A DNA stretch of 62,306 bases from JAJZSS01 sp964463505 (GTDB taxonomy: Bacteria; Chloroflexota; Anaerolineae; Anaerolineales; UBA4823), in contig CAYXDC010000011.1 in assembly GCA_964463505.1 (NCBI GenBank), positions 1-62,306 on the forward strand, given 5' to 3'. Numbering within the stretch: the stretch's first letter is position 1; each line of letters opens with the position of its first letter. The notes beneath the pieces were generated by a model that worked only from the letters and a program-made list of their open reading frames with translations, searched no databases and had not been told where the DNA came from. Shown one piece after another: positions 26,021-35,121 of the stretch. A program made the translations under genes and the position numbers.

Positions 26021-28342
26021 GTGGCTCTACATTTGCCCTATCGCTACGCCTGGCAAAATCCTTACCTGCGCGAGACGATCTATCCATTTCGTCTCCAAAA
26101 ATTGCGCGACTTCCTGCTGGTGTATGAAGAAATCGATATCTGGCAGCGATTGAAGAACGCGCCAGTAGATCCTGCTCTGGCGCAGGAAATTCAACAAAAT
26201 CTCCCAGCTTTACAGACCCAACTCCAGGACTATCTGCGGCAGCGCAAAACGATCGAGGAAGCCATCCGGCTGCTGGATAAGAAGCTGACGCAGATCGAAC
26301 GAGTTTCATCTATACGCAATCTCATCCTGCAGATTTCCCAGCTCGAAATAGAATCCAGGCAACTCAACCTCAAGCGCCGCCTGTTGGAAGGCTATATTCA
26401 ATGGTCGCTGAAAATCGCCCCGAATAACGACCCGGTCCGCCCCAGACGCCAGGCAGAGCTTGAACAGGTGCAGTCTCAATTGACCCAGATTGCAGAGCAG
26501 ATAGCCAGCCTGAAACAAGAATATGACGACACCTTTTTGCCCCTCAAAGAGCAGGAAGATAAACTGGAAACCAGCCTCGCCAGTATTGAAGATCACATAG
26601 CAGACCTGACAGCACAGTTACAGGGTTTTCCGCCGCTAACCGCCAACCAACCCATCACTCCTAAAATCGCGGCGCGCTGGCTGCTCAATCACTCTCGCAA
26701 ACACCTGGAGGAGCTGGATCACGATGAGCTGCTGGAGCTTATCCTGGAGCGCTTTCAAAGCCAACCGGAACGCTTTCCAGGCTGGCTGCAATATATGGTG
26801 ATCCACTTCTCCGGTATGCGCTACAAATCTGCGCACGGATCCTGGGCTGATCCACGCCTGCTGCTGCGCAAAATCCTGGAAGAAGAGCTTGAGCAGCGCA
26901 TCAACACAGCCGACGAGGATCAATTGCTCATGGCGGTTGGTGAAATCATAGCCAGCCTGGGAAAGCTGCTCGAACAGCCACTGACTGAAATTGAGCAGAA
27001 CCACCACAAACGCTGGATCCAAAAGCTCAGCATCCTGGAGACGACCCGCAAGGATCTGTTCCGGTCTCAGCCTGCTGCGGAAGAAATCTTCGATGGCTTG
27101 CGTCAGGCCGAAAAAAAGATTGCCAGCCTGTCGCAGCTATTCACCACCATGGGCATCCAGCCCAATCACATGACCCTGCGCATGATCGCCGATCTCGAGG
27201 AAGAGCAGCGTCTGGCTATCCAGCAGCTGGGTTGGAGTAAAGTCGCCGAATTCAAGAAGCGGCTGGCAGCCGGGTTGTACTGGCTGAAGAAAAACCTGCT
27301 GGCCTATCGCCTGGAACGTATGGAAGATGAGATCGAGCGCATGACCGACCTGGAAATCTTATCGGACCTGGCGATACGTAAGGCCCAGGTTCCAACCTGG
27401 GCATGGAACGAAATTATCCGGCGCACCGACCTGCGCCTGGTAGTGACGGATACTGCCTGGGAGACAAGCACGCGCCAGGAATACCAGGAAAAGTTCCAGA
27501 ATAACGCTGCTAACCAGCGTTGGAGGCAAATCATCCACGAATGGCAAAGCCGCGATATCACCGCCTGGCGCGGCAAACACGCACAGGACCTGTCCCTGGT
27601 TGTCTCGCGTGCGGTATGCAACGAAATTTCAGAACATATCCAACACTTGCGCGGCCGCATCCCACCCGGCGGTCTGACAGCTAAACCACGCTGGTACCTG
27701 GCAAATCAGGATGCAATGCAGGGGAAAGCATTCTTCAAGAGACCCGAAATTGAGAGCGATTTTCTCCCCGGAGGCAGCTTATTCTTCCTGGGCTGGGTCT
27801 CATCCAAGCCGCATGCCTGGGCGATCTGCTCACCGCTGAGCCAATTTTCATTGATCATGCCCGATGGTAAGCCACTCGCGAATGGGCGCAGCGACGCGCA
27901 GGGAAAGTACCAGTATATAATTTCGGGGAACGAGATCTACCGCACCAGCCAGGTAGACGTTGAAGTAATCCCAGCTACTCCCATTCCGGAAGCAGGGATC
28001 AAGAGCATGCGCAAACAAGTAGCCAAGGGCAAAAAAGCCACCACTGCCAGCGCCATTCAGCGGGCAAAAAAGAAGCCTAAGAAATTTCGCAAGCAAGCCA
28101 GAGTGGAGTGGTTACGCTGGACCCACGAAGCTATGGTCGTCGAAGTCGCCGAGATGATAGACGGGGTGAATGTCCTGACCTTCGAAACTGGTGAGATCGG
28201 GTTGAATATCCGCCCGTATAAGCGACTGGTCAAGCAGTGGGATGTATATATAGGCTATGTGCCACCTGCAGAGACGGAACGCCCTGAGCTGGCAGGCTAT
28301 CTCGATCCGGTCAAGATCAGGAGTGGTGTAATCACGATCTGA
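26021..28342 (+). CDS. Large protein of unknown function with coiled coils
   Basis: 773 residues, not recognised. GTG start at 26021, 25 nt after the anti-sigma gene, so probably the third gene of the sigma operon. Residues ~60-200 are strongly helical with Gln/Glu/Leu heptads (LDKKLTQIERVSSI, LKEQEDKLETSLASIEDHIADLTAQL) and predict a coiled coil. The middle (~220-530) is helical and charged. A basic patch (MRKQVAKGKKATTASAIQRAKKKPKKF) lies near residue 670. The end (WTHEAMVVEVAEMIDGVNVLTFETGEIGLN) looks beta-rich. No signal peptide or TM segment is visible. No catalytic motif is visible. Confidence 0.75.
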   Translation: MALHLPYRYAWQNPYLRETIYPFRLQKLRDFLLVYEEIDIWQRLKNAPVDPALAQEIQQNLPALQTQLQDYLRQRKTIEEAIRLLDKKLTQIERVSSIRNLILQISQLEIESRQLNLKRRLLEGYIQWSLKIAPNNDPVRPRRQAELEQVQSQLTQIAEQIASLKQEYDDTFLPLKEQEDKLETSLASIEDHIADLTAQLQGFPPLTANQPITPKIAARWLLNHSRKHLEELDHDELLELILERFQSQPERFPGWLQYMVIHFSGMRYKSAHGSWADPRLLLRKILEEELEQRINTADEDQLLMAVGEIIASLGKLLEQPLTEIEQNHHKRWIQKLSILETTRKDLFRSQPAAEEIFDGLRQAEKKIASLSQLFTTMGIQPNHMTLRMIADLEEEQRLAIQQLGWSKVAEFKKRLAAGLYWLKKNLLAYRLERMEDEIERMTDLEILSDLAIRKAQVPTWAWNEIIRRTDLRLVVTDTAWETSTRQEYQEKFQNNAANQRWRQIIHEWQSRDITAWRGKHAQDLSLVVSRAVCNEISEHIQHLRGRIPPGGLTAKPRWYLANQDAMQGKAFFKRPEIESDFLPGGSLFFLGWVSSKPHAWAICSPLSQFSLIMPDGKPLANGRSDAQGKYQYIISGNEIYRTSQVDVEVIPATPIPEAGIKSMRKQVAKGKKATTASAIQRAKKKPKKFRKQARVEWLRWTHEAMVVEVAEMIDGVNVLTFETGEIGLNIRPYKRLVKQWDVYIGYVPPAETERPELAGYLDPVKIRSGVITI

Positions 28343-28358
28343 CGCCGAGGAAAAGCGC

Positions 28359-29246
28359 TTACCTCTCCTCCGAGGCTGCGCAGCGAAAACCAATATCGTA
28401 GAAACTGGTCAGCGCAAAGAAACTTTGCCGAGCCGCTGTGCGCAGGCCCGACCAGCCGCAGTACCAGCCGCCACTGCGCATCACCTTGTAAATCCCAGTT
28501 TCTGGTCCGGTCGGATTTTCGTAAGGCGACTCAAGATAATATTCTTCCAGCCACCAATCCTGAGTCCATTCAAAGACATTTCCCGCCAGATCCAGCACGC
28601 CATAAGGGCTGGCACCTGCAGGATAACTGCCCGCCTCAGCCGTATCGCCCACGCAGTATTCGCCTGTGATGGCGTCTTCGCTATTTGCCAGGCTGCAGTT
28701 GGGTGGCTCATCGCCCCAGGGATAGGTCCGGATGGTCGGCCCGCGCGCAGCTTTCTCCCACTCGGCTTCGGTGGGCAAGCGTTTTCCCACCCAGGCACAG
28801 TAGTCGCCAGCATCCAGCCAGTTTACCCACAACACAGGGTAATTGGCATACTGCGGATTGCCAAAGTAGGATGGACGTGAATAGGATGAAAAATCCGCAG
28901 GCGCAGCACAAACTCCCGCCTCCACACACATGGCGTAATACGCATTGGTGACTTCAACCTTATCGATATAGTAGCCATCCAGGTAAACGGTATGCAGGGG
29001 AAGCTCACGCGGCGGGCAGTCGTCGCCGGCGTTGTGGGCAGGATCACAACCCATTAGAAATTCGCCCGGCGGGATGTAGATCATCTCACCGGAGACCGGT
29101 TTCCACTCCCACTGGCTGAAGGTTACCGGAAGATAGATAAAATTGGATTCAAGATTGGGTTCCGCGGCGGAGACAGAGGTTAACAGCCTACCCAGACTGC
29201 AGGTCAGCAGCAGCAAACAGAGAAGTAGTACAGATTTCGAGCTCAA
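28359..29246 (-). CDS. Exported FGE/SUMF1-domain protein
   Basis: 295 residues with an N-terminal signal sequence (VLLLCLLLLTCSLGRLL). The formylglycine-generating-enzyme fold follows: EMIYIPPGEFLMGCDP, YYIDKVEVTNAYYAMCVEAGVC, LPTEAEWEKAARGP, PYGVLDLAGNVFEWTQDWW. The C-terminus is RSGGWYCGWSGLRTAARQSF. In true FGE two cysteines lie in this stretch; here only one is present and the second position is Leu. It may therefore be a binding or structural member of the fold and not a sulfatase activator (inference). No sulfatase gene is nearby. Confidence 0.82.
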   Translation of the reverse strand: MSSKSVLLLCLLLLTCSLGRLLTSVSAAEPNLESNFIYLPVTFSQWEWKPVSGEMIYIPPGEFLMGCDPAHNAGDDCPPRELPLHTVYLDGYYIDKVEVTNAYYAMCVEAGVCAAPADFSSYSRPSYFGNPQYANYPVLWVNWLDAGDYCAWVGKRLPTEAEWEKAARGPTIRTYPWGDEPPNCSLANSEDAITGEYCVGDTAEAGSYPAGASPYGVLDLAGNVFEWTQDWWLEEYYLESPYENPTGPETGIYKVMRSGGWYCGWSGLRTAARQSFFALTSFYDIGFRCAASEER

Positions 29247-29280
29247 CTTTATCCCAATTCGCCCACGCCATGGACTGGTT

Positions 29281-29733
29281 TTATTCGTCTAATTGGCGGA
29301 TATACGTCACTAGCTGCCAGATCTCTTGCTCGTTGAGGGCTGTTTTCCAGGCAGGCATCGCTGAATTGAAAGGCTCCATCCACCCGCCTTCTGCAATACG
29401 CCAGTATAAATAGGCATCGCTAAAGGCATCCTCGTTGGCTGCCAAATCCTCCGCAGGGGGATTTAATCCTGCTCCAGCAGGGCCATCACCTGCCCCGGTC
29501 TCCCCATGGCAGGAGGCGCAATTTCGATTGAATAGATCTTGCCCTTGCAGGCTGGCTTCTGGATCTTCAGCCAGGGGATTGCTCAGGGCGGTGTACTCCG
29601 TTGGTGGCTCTGCGCGATCCAGGAGATCGACAGCCTGGCGAGTGGCAGCTTGAGTTTCCCCATTCTCACTGCAGGCGCTGATAATGAACGCCAGGCATAG
29701 TATTACACAGAACCAGAAAATGGTTGTTTTCAT
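29281..29733 (-). CDS. Class I cytochrome c lipoprotein
   Basis: 150 residues from the ATG at 29733, which has AGGAA upstream; a longer frame upstream lacks a signal sequence. Lipobox FIISAC ends the signal peptide at about residue 20. One haem c site CASCHG (CxxCH) follows, then a distal Met in a PAWKTALNEQEIWQLVTYIRQL context typical of small monohaem cytochromes. Likely an electron carrier on the outer face of the membrane. Partner unknown. Confidence 0.88.
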   Translation of the reverse strand: MKTTIFWFCVILCLAFIISACSENGETQAATRQAVDLLDRAEPPTEYTALSNPLAEDPEASLQGQDLFNRNCASCHGETGAGDGPAGAGLNPPAEDLAANEDAFSDAYLYWRIAEGGWMEPFNSAMPAWKTALNEQEIWQLVTYIRQLDE

Positions 29734-29820
29734 CAGATTCCTGCGTGGATTGCCATTTAGATCTCTATGTTTATTATACTGCTGAGAGATGCGATGATCA
29801 TACAGGCTATCAAAAGAGAA

Positions 29821-29871
29821 GGGCAAATCAGCCCCCGTAGCCAGCGTTGGCGTACGGGGGCTGATTTGCCC
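29821..29871 (-). terminator. Long perfect hairpin after bcp
   Basis: Arms 29821-29839 and 29853-29871 are complementary over 19 bp, with a further GCCA/TGGC pair in the loop. On the minus strand it is followed by TTCTCTTTTGAT. It lies 28 nt past the bcp stop. Confidence 0.75.
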
Positions 29872-29898
29872 ATCCTTCTGGATCTGCGCTCTGACTGG

Positions 29899-30363
29899 TT
29901 ATAACTGGCGGAAGGCTTCCATAACTTCGGCGCTGTGCTGGGCTGGTTTCACATTCTCAAACACCTTATTGATAACGCCATGCTGATCTATCAGGAAGGT
30001 AGTGCGAAAAACACCATCGTACTCGCGACCCATGAACTTTTTTCGACCCCAAACTCCATAGGCTTCGCATACTTGATGGTCTTCGTCCGCCAGCAAGGTA
30101 AACGGCAGATCGAATTTAGTTTTGAATTTGGTGTGTGATTTGACGTTGTCCGGGCTGACCCCCAATATCGTTACACCGGCCTGGTCATAGGCAGTGTAAT
30201 CATCGCGGAAATTACAGGCTTCGGTTGTACAACCTGGCGTGTCGTCTTTGGGGTAAAAATAAAGCACAACCGGTTGCCCCGAGTAATCCGAGAGCTTGCG
30301 CTCTACATCATTCTCATCTTTCAAAACGAAATCTGGCGCCTGGGTTCCTGCAGTTAAGGTCAT
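29899..30363 (-). CDS. bcp: Thioredoxin-dependent peroxiredoxin Bcp
   Basis: Reduces H2O2 and organic peroxides with thioredoxin, 154 residues. Peroxidatic Cys45 is in DDTPGCTTEACNFRD and resolving Cys50 lies five residues later, the classic BCP/PrxQ pattern. The remaining fold (TILGVSPDNVKSHTKFKTKFDLPFTLLADED) is intact. It is 44 nt downstream of the MoeA-PBP gene and could be the last gene of that run. Confidence 0.95.
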   Translation of the reverse strand: MTLTAGTQAPDFVLKDENDVERKLSDYSGQPVVLYFYPKDDTPGCTTEACNFRDDYTAYDQAGVTILGVSPDNVKSHTKFKTKFDLPFTLLADEDHQVCEAYGVWGRKKFMGREYDGVFRTTFLIDQHGVINKVFENVKPAQHSAEVMEAFRQL

Positions 30364-30407
30364 GTCTGCCTCCTTCCTAAAGAGAATATCTAGATAGGGT
30401 TACTGTG

Positions 30408-32426
30408 CTAAGATTGATCCGTTGGGACCTCTCCAAGCACAGGAATGATAACTTCAGCGCCCATGGGACGAATATCGTAACCGGGCATATCCGCTACGGC
30501 CCGCTGGTATTTCCCGTTATTCAGCAGCTCGAGCAGCGGTTGGAGCAAACCGCTCTCATAATGTTCCAAGGGGATCACCAGATCGTAACGTTCCTCAAAC
30601 AAGGGCACAAAATCCAGCTCAAGCGCCTGGGCTGCTGCGGCAATCCCCATGCCACAATCCGCCCTGCCAGAAGAAATGGCAGCCGCCACAGCCAGATGGG
30701 TATACTCCTCCTGGTTATAGCCAGAGATATTTGCCGGATCAATCCCCATTTTCCCCAATTCATAATCCAGGAGCACGCGCGTGCCTGCCCCGCGCTGGCG
30801 ATTAATGAAAGCAACCTCCGCACGGGCCAGGTCTTCCAGGCTTAAGATCCGCAGTGGGTTGTCGCGCTTGACCATGAGTCCCTGCTGGCGGTTGACCAGG
30901 GTGATCAGCTTGACTGCAATGTTGGGCAGATACTGGCGAATATAGGAAATATTGTACTCACCGGTCTCGGGATCGAGTAAATGCGAGCCAGCCAGATGGG
31001 CTTCCTGGCGGCGCAGGGCCACCAATCCACCCTGGCTGCCCACATTGGCCGAGCTGAGGCGGCGAGAGCGCTGCGCCAGGAATTGGGCCATAAGATCCAG
31101 GCTGATGTCGTGCGAGCCGATGGCAAAAATGGTTTTCTCCAGATCGGCGGCAGGTGTGTACAGGCGCACCTCGATGTTGGCGCCTGCCGGCAGCCCCTGC
31201 ACACCTGCCGGTAAAATGGCAATGCCATCCGCCTTCACTAGCGAGGAAATGACCCCAGAGCCACGCGAGAGCGGCGCAGCCAGCATGCGCGCCCCCACCT
31301 TTCCTACAGCTACACGCATATAGTCTACGTCGCCTGCGGGCGAGGTGATTTTACGCGTCAGGGTGGCTTGCACGATGGCCGGATCGGCAGTCTGCTGACC
31401 TAACCAGCGCGCAATCAAAGGCGCCACAAAAATCTCGCCGGTGAGCGCTGCCGAGACCGGATATCCCGGCACACCCACAATGGGCACTTCCCCACCCTCA
31501 GCAGCCTGCTCAGTGCGCCGGATCATCCCCAGGATCACCGGGTGCCCAGGGCGAACTGCCACACCATGCACGAACAAGTGTCCAAGCGTTTCAACCACGC
31601 GCGCCGAAAAATCTTCTGCACCGGCAGATGAACCTGCGTTGAGCAGGACCAGGTCGCTGTGATCAGCAGCCTCCTGCACCTTCTGGCAGATCAGCTCAAA
31701 TTGGTCCGGCGTGATGGGGTAGCGTTCAGCCTGCCCGCCCCAGCTATTTACCTGCGCCGCCAGAACCAGCGAATTGTATTCAATAATGTCGCCACGCTCG
31801 ACGGCTGTACCGACAGGTACCAGCTCAGTTCCCGTAGGCAGGACTGCCACACGCGGTTTGCGCACCACGCGCACACTGCTGCTGCCACTCCCAGCCAGTG
31901 CTCCCAGGTCCACCGGACGCAGACGGTGCCCGCCCGGCAGAACTAGTTGGGTCGCCACCATATCCTCGCCCAGAGGGCGAACATGGCTCCAGGGTGTCAC
32001 CGCAGCGCGGATGCGGATCGCCCTGGGGGAGCGTAATTTTCCTGCGGGCTGGCCCTGATCGTCGAGGGGCTCAACATTTTCGATGGGAATCACCGCGTTG
32101 GCCCACTCCGGCAGAGGATCGCCGGTATCCACATACTGAGCGCCGCCTACTTCTGAGCGGTAGGGCAACGTGACGGGTGTATTCGGCTGGGCGCCTTCGG
32201 TCGCGCGGTGATGGACGGCGAAGCCATCCATGGCCGACGCATGATAATGGGGGGAAGAAATGCGCGCAAAAACCGCCTCTGCCAGGACACGACCAATGGC
32301 ATTTTCATCCAGGGGTATTTCTTCGACCCCCAAAATACCCCAGCGCTCCACTGCGCGCAGGGCATCTTCCAGGCGCTGCTGGGCTTCGGCTAACGGGATA
32401 TCGTGCAGGTAGATCGATTCACTCAT
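30408..32426 (-). CDS. MoeA fused to a periplasmic-binding-like (PBP) domain
   Basis: 672 residues. Residues 1-~420 are a molybdopterin molybdotransferase (AMDGFAVHH, GSSAGAEDFSARVVETLGHLFVHGVAVRPGHP, GVPGYPVSAALTGEIF), which inserts molybdate or tungstate into adenylated molybdopterin. Residues ~440-660 form a LysR-like substrate-binding domain (IFAIGSHDISLDLMAQFL, GLVALRRQEAHLAGSHLLDPETGEYN, FINRQRGAGTRVLLDYEL), the pattern of the MoeA-PBP fusions found in archaea and some bacteria. The second half may bind molybdate, tungstate or a related ligand (inference). A separate MoeA is encoded two genes upstream, so the pair may serve different metals or cofactors. Confidence 0.9.
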   Translation of the reverse strand: MSESIYLHDIPLAEAQQRLEDALRAVERWGILGVEEIPLDENAIGRVLAEAVFARISSPHYHASAMDGFAVHHRATEGAQPNTPVTLPYRSEVGGAQYVDTGDPLPEWANAVIPIENVEPLDDQGQPAGKLRSPRAIRIRAAVTPWSHVRPLGEDMVATQLVLPGGHRLRPVDLGALAGSGSSSVRVVRKPRVAVLPTGTELVPVGTAVERGDIIEYNSLVLAAQVNSWGGQAERYPITPDQFELICQKVQEAADHSDLVLLNAGSSAGAEDFSARVVETLGHLFVHGVAVRPGHPVILGMIRRTEQAAEGGEVPIVGVPGYPVSAALTGEIFVAPLIARWLGQQTADPAIVQATLTRKITSPAGDVDYMRVAVGKVGARMLAAPLSRGSGVISSLVKADGIAILPAGVQGLPAGANIEVRLYTPAADLEKTIFAIGSHDISLDLMAQFLAQRSRRLSSANVGSQGGLVALRRQEAHLAGSHLLDPETGEYNISYIRQYLPNIAVKLITLVNRQQGLMVKRDNPLRILSLEDLARAEVAFINRQRGAGTRVLLDYELGKMGIDPANISGYNQEEYTHLAVAAAISSGRADCGMGIAAAAQALELDFVPLFEERYDLVIPLEHYESGLLQPLLELLNNGKYQRAVADMPGYDIRPMGAEVIIPVLGEVPTDQS

Positions 32427-32491
32427 CGCTAAAATAATTCCTATTCTTTTAATTTTTGTCAGCTTTACAAGTCCAGGTCTTTCGAAACGGT

Positions 32492-32893
32492 TTACTTTAC
32501 CAGGTTTCCGGCTCCACCCAACGCGCCTAACGCCCGCTCCAACTGCACTTCAGGGATCAGGATGAGATCAGTATCATACGTGGAGAGCACAAAAACGCTC
32601 ACCTGCGCCTTAGCCAGAGGCAGCAGCAGGCTGGATAAGACACCTACCAGGACAAAATCTAAAGGACCAGAGACCTCCAGCGCCCGCCAGCCGCGTTCGG
32701 CTTTTACTTCCGGGGGCACGTAGCGTTCGGGGCACACGATCGAGGTTTCCCCGGCACGCCAGGTAATACTGAGCAGGTGTTCCGCATGCGCCCAATCGGG
32801 CAATTCTGCCTGGGCAGGCAAGCGGCAAACCGCATAGCGCCCCGCAATGAGCGCTAATTGGTAAGCGTCTTCTGGTTTCCAATCTTCGATCAC
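32492..32893 (-). CDS. ACT-domain protein
   Basis: 133 residues. The pattern ALEVSGPLDFVLVGVLSSLLLPLAKAQVSVFVLSTYDTDLILIPEVQLERAL fits the paired ACT (CASTOR-type) domain of small bacterial amino-acid sensors. The start overlaps the stop of moeA by an ATGA, so they are translationally coupled. A regulatory role for a bound small ligand is inferred. No enzyme motif. Confidence 0.8.
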   Translation of the reverse strand: MIEDWKPEDAYQLALIAGRYAVCRLPAQAELPDWAHAEHLLSITWRAGETSIVCPERYVPPEVKAERGWRALEVSGPLDFVLVGVLSSLLLPLAKAQVSVFVLSTYDTDLILIPEVQLERALGALGGAGNLVK

Positions 32894-34122
32894 AGTAAAG
32901 TAACCTCCACCTGCTCACCTGCCTGCAATCCGGTTGCATCCGGCGCAATCCGCACCAGGCCATCGGCGCGCACCAGCGTAAAGATCAGGTTGCTCTTTCC
33001 GAACACCGGCTCTGCTCGGTATTGATCCCCTTCAGCGATCAATCGCACCGGGATCCAATCTTCCCGGCCGGCCTGGGATGCCAGGTTCAGCGCGATGCGC
33101 GCAGTTACCCGTCCGGTGAGCTTATGCGACAGCAGGCCGCTCCAGGCTTCGATCATGGGCACAATAAACAGGCGCGCAATCACCAGCGCGCTGACCGGAT
33201 TGCCCGGCAGGCCAATGACCAGTTTCTGGTCACAAATCCCCAGGATGGTGGGCTTGCCCGGACGGACATTGACGCCATGCACCAGTACACCCGGTTTTCC
33301 CAGGCGATTGATCACTTCCGAAGTCAGGTCACGCGTCGAGGCCGACGAACCGGCGGTGATCACGACGATATCTGCTTCGGCCAGCGCCTGGGCTGCCATC
33401 ATGAAGAGCCTGTCGGCCCGGTCGGGGATGATACCATAGCGCAAAGCAGTTCCCCCGGCGGCCTCGACCAGACTGCTTAAACTATACGCGTTGACATCGC
33501 GCACCTGGCCTGGACCAGGAGTCAGGTCGGGCGGGATGACTTCATCTCCTGTGGAAAGGATCGCTACGCGTGGTTTGCAAGCGACGGAAACCTGCGTGAT
33601 GCCTAAGGCCATCAGTCCGCCAATCTCCGCCGCTCCCAAGCGCGTCCCCGCTGGGATGACGACTTCCCCGATGGCGACATCTTCCCCGGCCTGCAGGATA
33701 TTTTCACCCAGCGCCACAGCGCGCTGGATCTCGATCTCACCGCTTTGCACTGATTGGGTATATTCCACCATCACCACAGCGTCCGCACCCTGTGGAAGCA
33801 TGCCGCCAGTGTGAATCAGTGCGCACTGGGCTGGCCCTAATATCAATGCCGGAGCAGCCCCCATCGGGACTTCACCCACCAATGTCAGATATGCTGGCAA
33901 GGATTCACTGGCTCCAAAAGTATCGGCAGCGCGCACGGCAAAGCCATCCACGGTGGTGCGCGGGAAAGCGGGCAGCGCTTCTGCAGCCTGAATATCCACA
34001 GCCATCACACGCCCGCTAGCCGATTCGGTCGTTATGCTTTCACTGCGAGGTTTGCGAGGCAGATACTCCAGCAAGCGCTGGCGCGCCTCATCAGGTGGAA
34101 GAAGGTTTAAGAATTCTGGCAT
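32890..34122 (-). CDS. moeA: Molybdopterin molybdotransferase MoeA
   Basis: 410 residues from the ATG at 34122. The longer frame upstream overlaps the UbiA gene and lacks family sequence. Family motifs: TTVDGFAVRAADTFG, GMLPQGADAVVMVE, ILSTGDEV, TAGSSASTRDLTSEVI, GLPGNPVSALVI. It inserts Mo into adenylated molybdopterin for molybdoenzymes. It starts 22 nt after the prenyltransferase gene. No molybdoenzyme is encoded in the window. Confidence 0.94.
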   Translation of the reverse strand: MPEFLNLLPPDEARQRLLEYLPRKPRSESITTESASGRVMAVDIQAAEALPAFPRTTVDGFAVRAADTFGASESLPAYLTLVGEVPMGAAPALILGPAQCALIHTGGMLPQGADAVVMVEYTQSVQSGEIEIQRAVALGENILQAGEDVAIGEVVIPAGTRLGAAEIGGLMALGITQVSVACKPRVAILSTGDEVIPPDLTPGPGQVRDVNAYSLSSLVEAAGGTALRYGIIPDRADRLFMMAAQALAEADIVVITAGSSASTRDLTSEVINRLGKPGVLVHGVNVRPGKPTILGICDQKLVIGLPGNPVSALVIARLFIVPMIEAWSGLLSHKLTGRVTARIALNLASQAGREDWIPVRLIAEGDQYRAEPVFGKSNLIFTLVRADGLVRIAPDATGLQAGEQVEVTLL

Positions 34123-34144
34123 TGGGTATCCGTCAAAATGAGAT

Positions 34145-35086
34145 TCAGCGCACCCAAAAGCTGTAGGCTTGCATATAAGCAACCGCAGCAAAGAGCACCA
34201 GCCCGGTGAGGGTCAGCGCCAACCAGTTGGGTTTTTTTCCCACCCCGATCTGGCGCATCTGCCAGATTTGCAGCACTCCAAGCGGTAAGGGGATCAGCGC
34301 GGCTATGGCGATGGGCAAGGGGAAGCCAAAACTGAGCGCCACCAGGACCAGCAAAAAGGAGGTCAGGATCATCAGGTTGTGCAGGAGCATGGCGTTTTGC
34401 CAGCCCATGCGCACCAGCAGGGTGCGTTTATCATATTTCAAATCGTTGGCATAGTCGGGCAATTCAAAGGCAATCAGCATGGCAATATGCAGCGTCACTA
34501 GGGGAAATCCACTCATGGCAACCAGCCGATGCAGGGAGCCAGTCTGCAGAACCAGGCCGAATGCAGGCAGCAAAAATCCAATCAAGATGGAGGTGGTCAG
34601 CTCGCCGTAACCGGAGGCTTCCAGGCGGACCGGAGGCGTTGAGTAAAAAATCGCCCCCAGCAATGCCAGAGACATGATCAAAATGGCTTCCGGGGCGGGG
34701 TGGAGCTGCATCAGCAGCACCACCGTCAAAGAAGCCAGGATGCCGAGCATGGCCAGTGCACTGTACAGCGCCACCTGCGGCGACAGCTTGCCGGGACCGA
34801 TTGCCCCACTTCCCCCAGAAAAAGGTGTGCGGTTGGGATTGAATTGGTCCGTCGGGCCATTGAAAAACTCATTCAGGAAATGTGTGCTGAGCTGCAGCGT
34901 GGATACCCATAGCTGCCCCAGCACCGCTGCGTTCCAATCAATTGGATTCCCCAGGTAGCGAGCGATCCCCACACCCAGGGCGTACAATAAAACGCCTCCC
35001 GCCAGAAAATAAAAGCGGCTCATTTTGAGAAACAAAATCAGCGGGTGCTCTGTATCCTGGTTGGCGTTGCTTTCAGGTGTGTGCAT
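34145..35086 (-). CDS. UbiA-family prenyltransferase
   Basis: 313 residues, about eight TM segments. The first Asp-rich site is NEFFNGPTDQFN (residues ~95-106; N-x3-N-x3-D), and a second lies in FELPDYANDLKYDKRTL, the D-x3-D site for prenyl-diphosphate/Mg. These are typical of aromatic or quinone prenyltransferases such as MenA-like enzymes. Whether it makes a quinone or another prenyl lipid is unknown. First gene of the moeA run. Confidence 0.88.
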   Translation of the reverse strand: MHTPESNANQDTEHPLILFLKMSRFYFLAGGVLLYALGVGIARYLGNPIDWNAAVLGQLWVSTLQLSTHFLNEFFNGPTDQFNPNRTPFSGGSGAIGPGKLSPQVALYSALAMLGILASLTVVLLMQLHPAPEAILIMSLALLGAIFYSTPPVRLEASGYGELTTSILIGFLLPAFGLVLQTGSLHRLVAMSGFPLVTLHIAMLIAFELPDYANDLKYDKRTLLVRMGWQNAMLLHNLMILTSFLLVLVALSFGFPLPIAIAALIPLPLGVLQIWQMRQIGVGKKPNWLALTLTGLVLFAAVAYMQAYSFWVR

Positions 35087-35121
35087 AAATCGTTTTGCAG
35101 TACTCTAGGATTAAGTTGAGA

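Noticed and set aside
30408..34122. MoeA and MoeA-PBP as a recent tandem duplication
   Set aside because: The two differ throughout and one has an extra domain; they are old paralogs.
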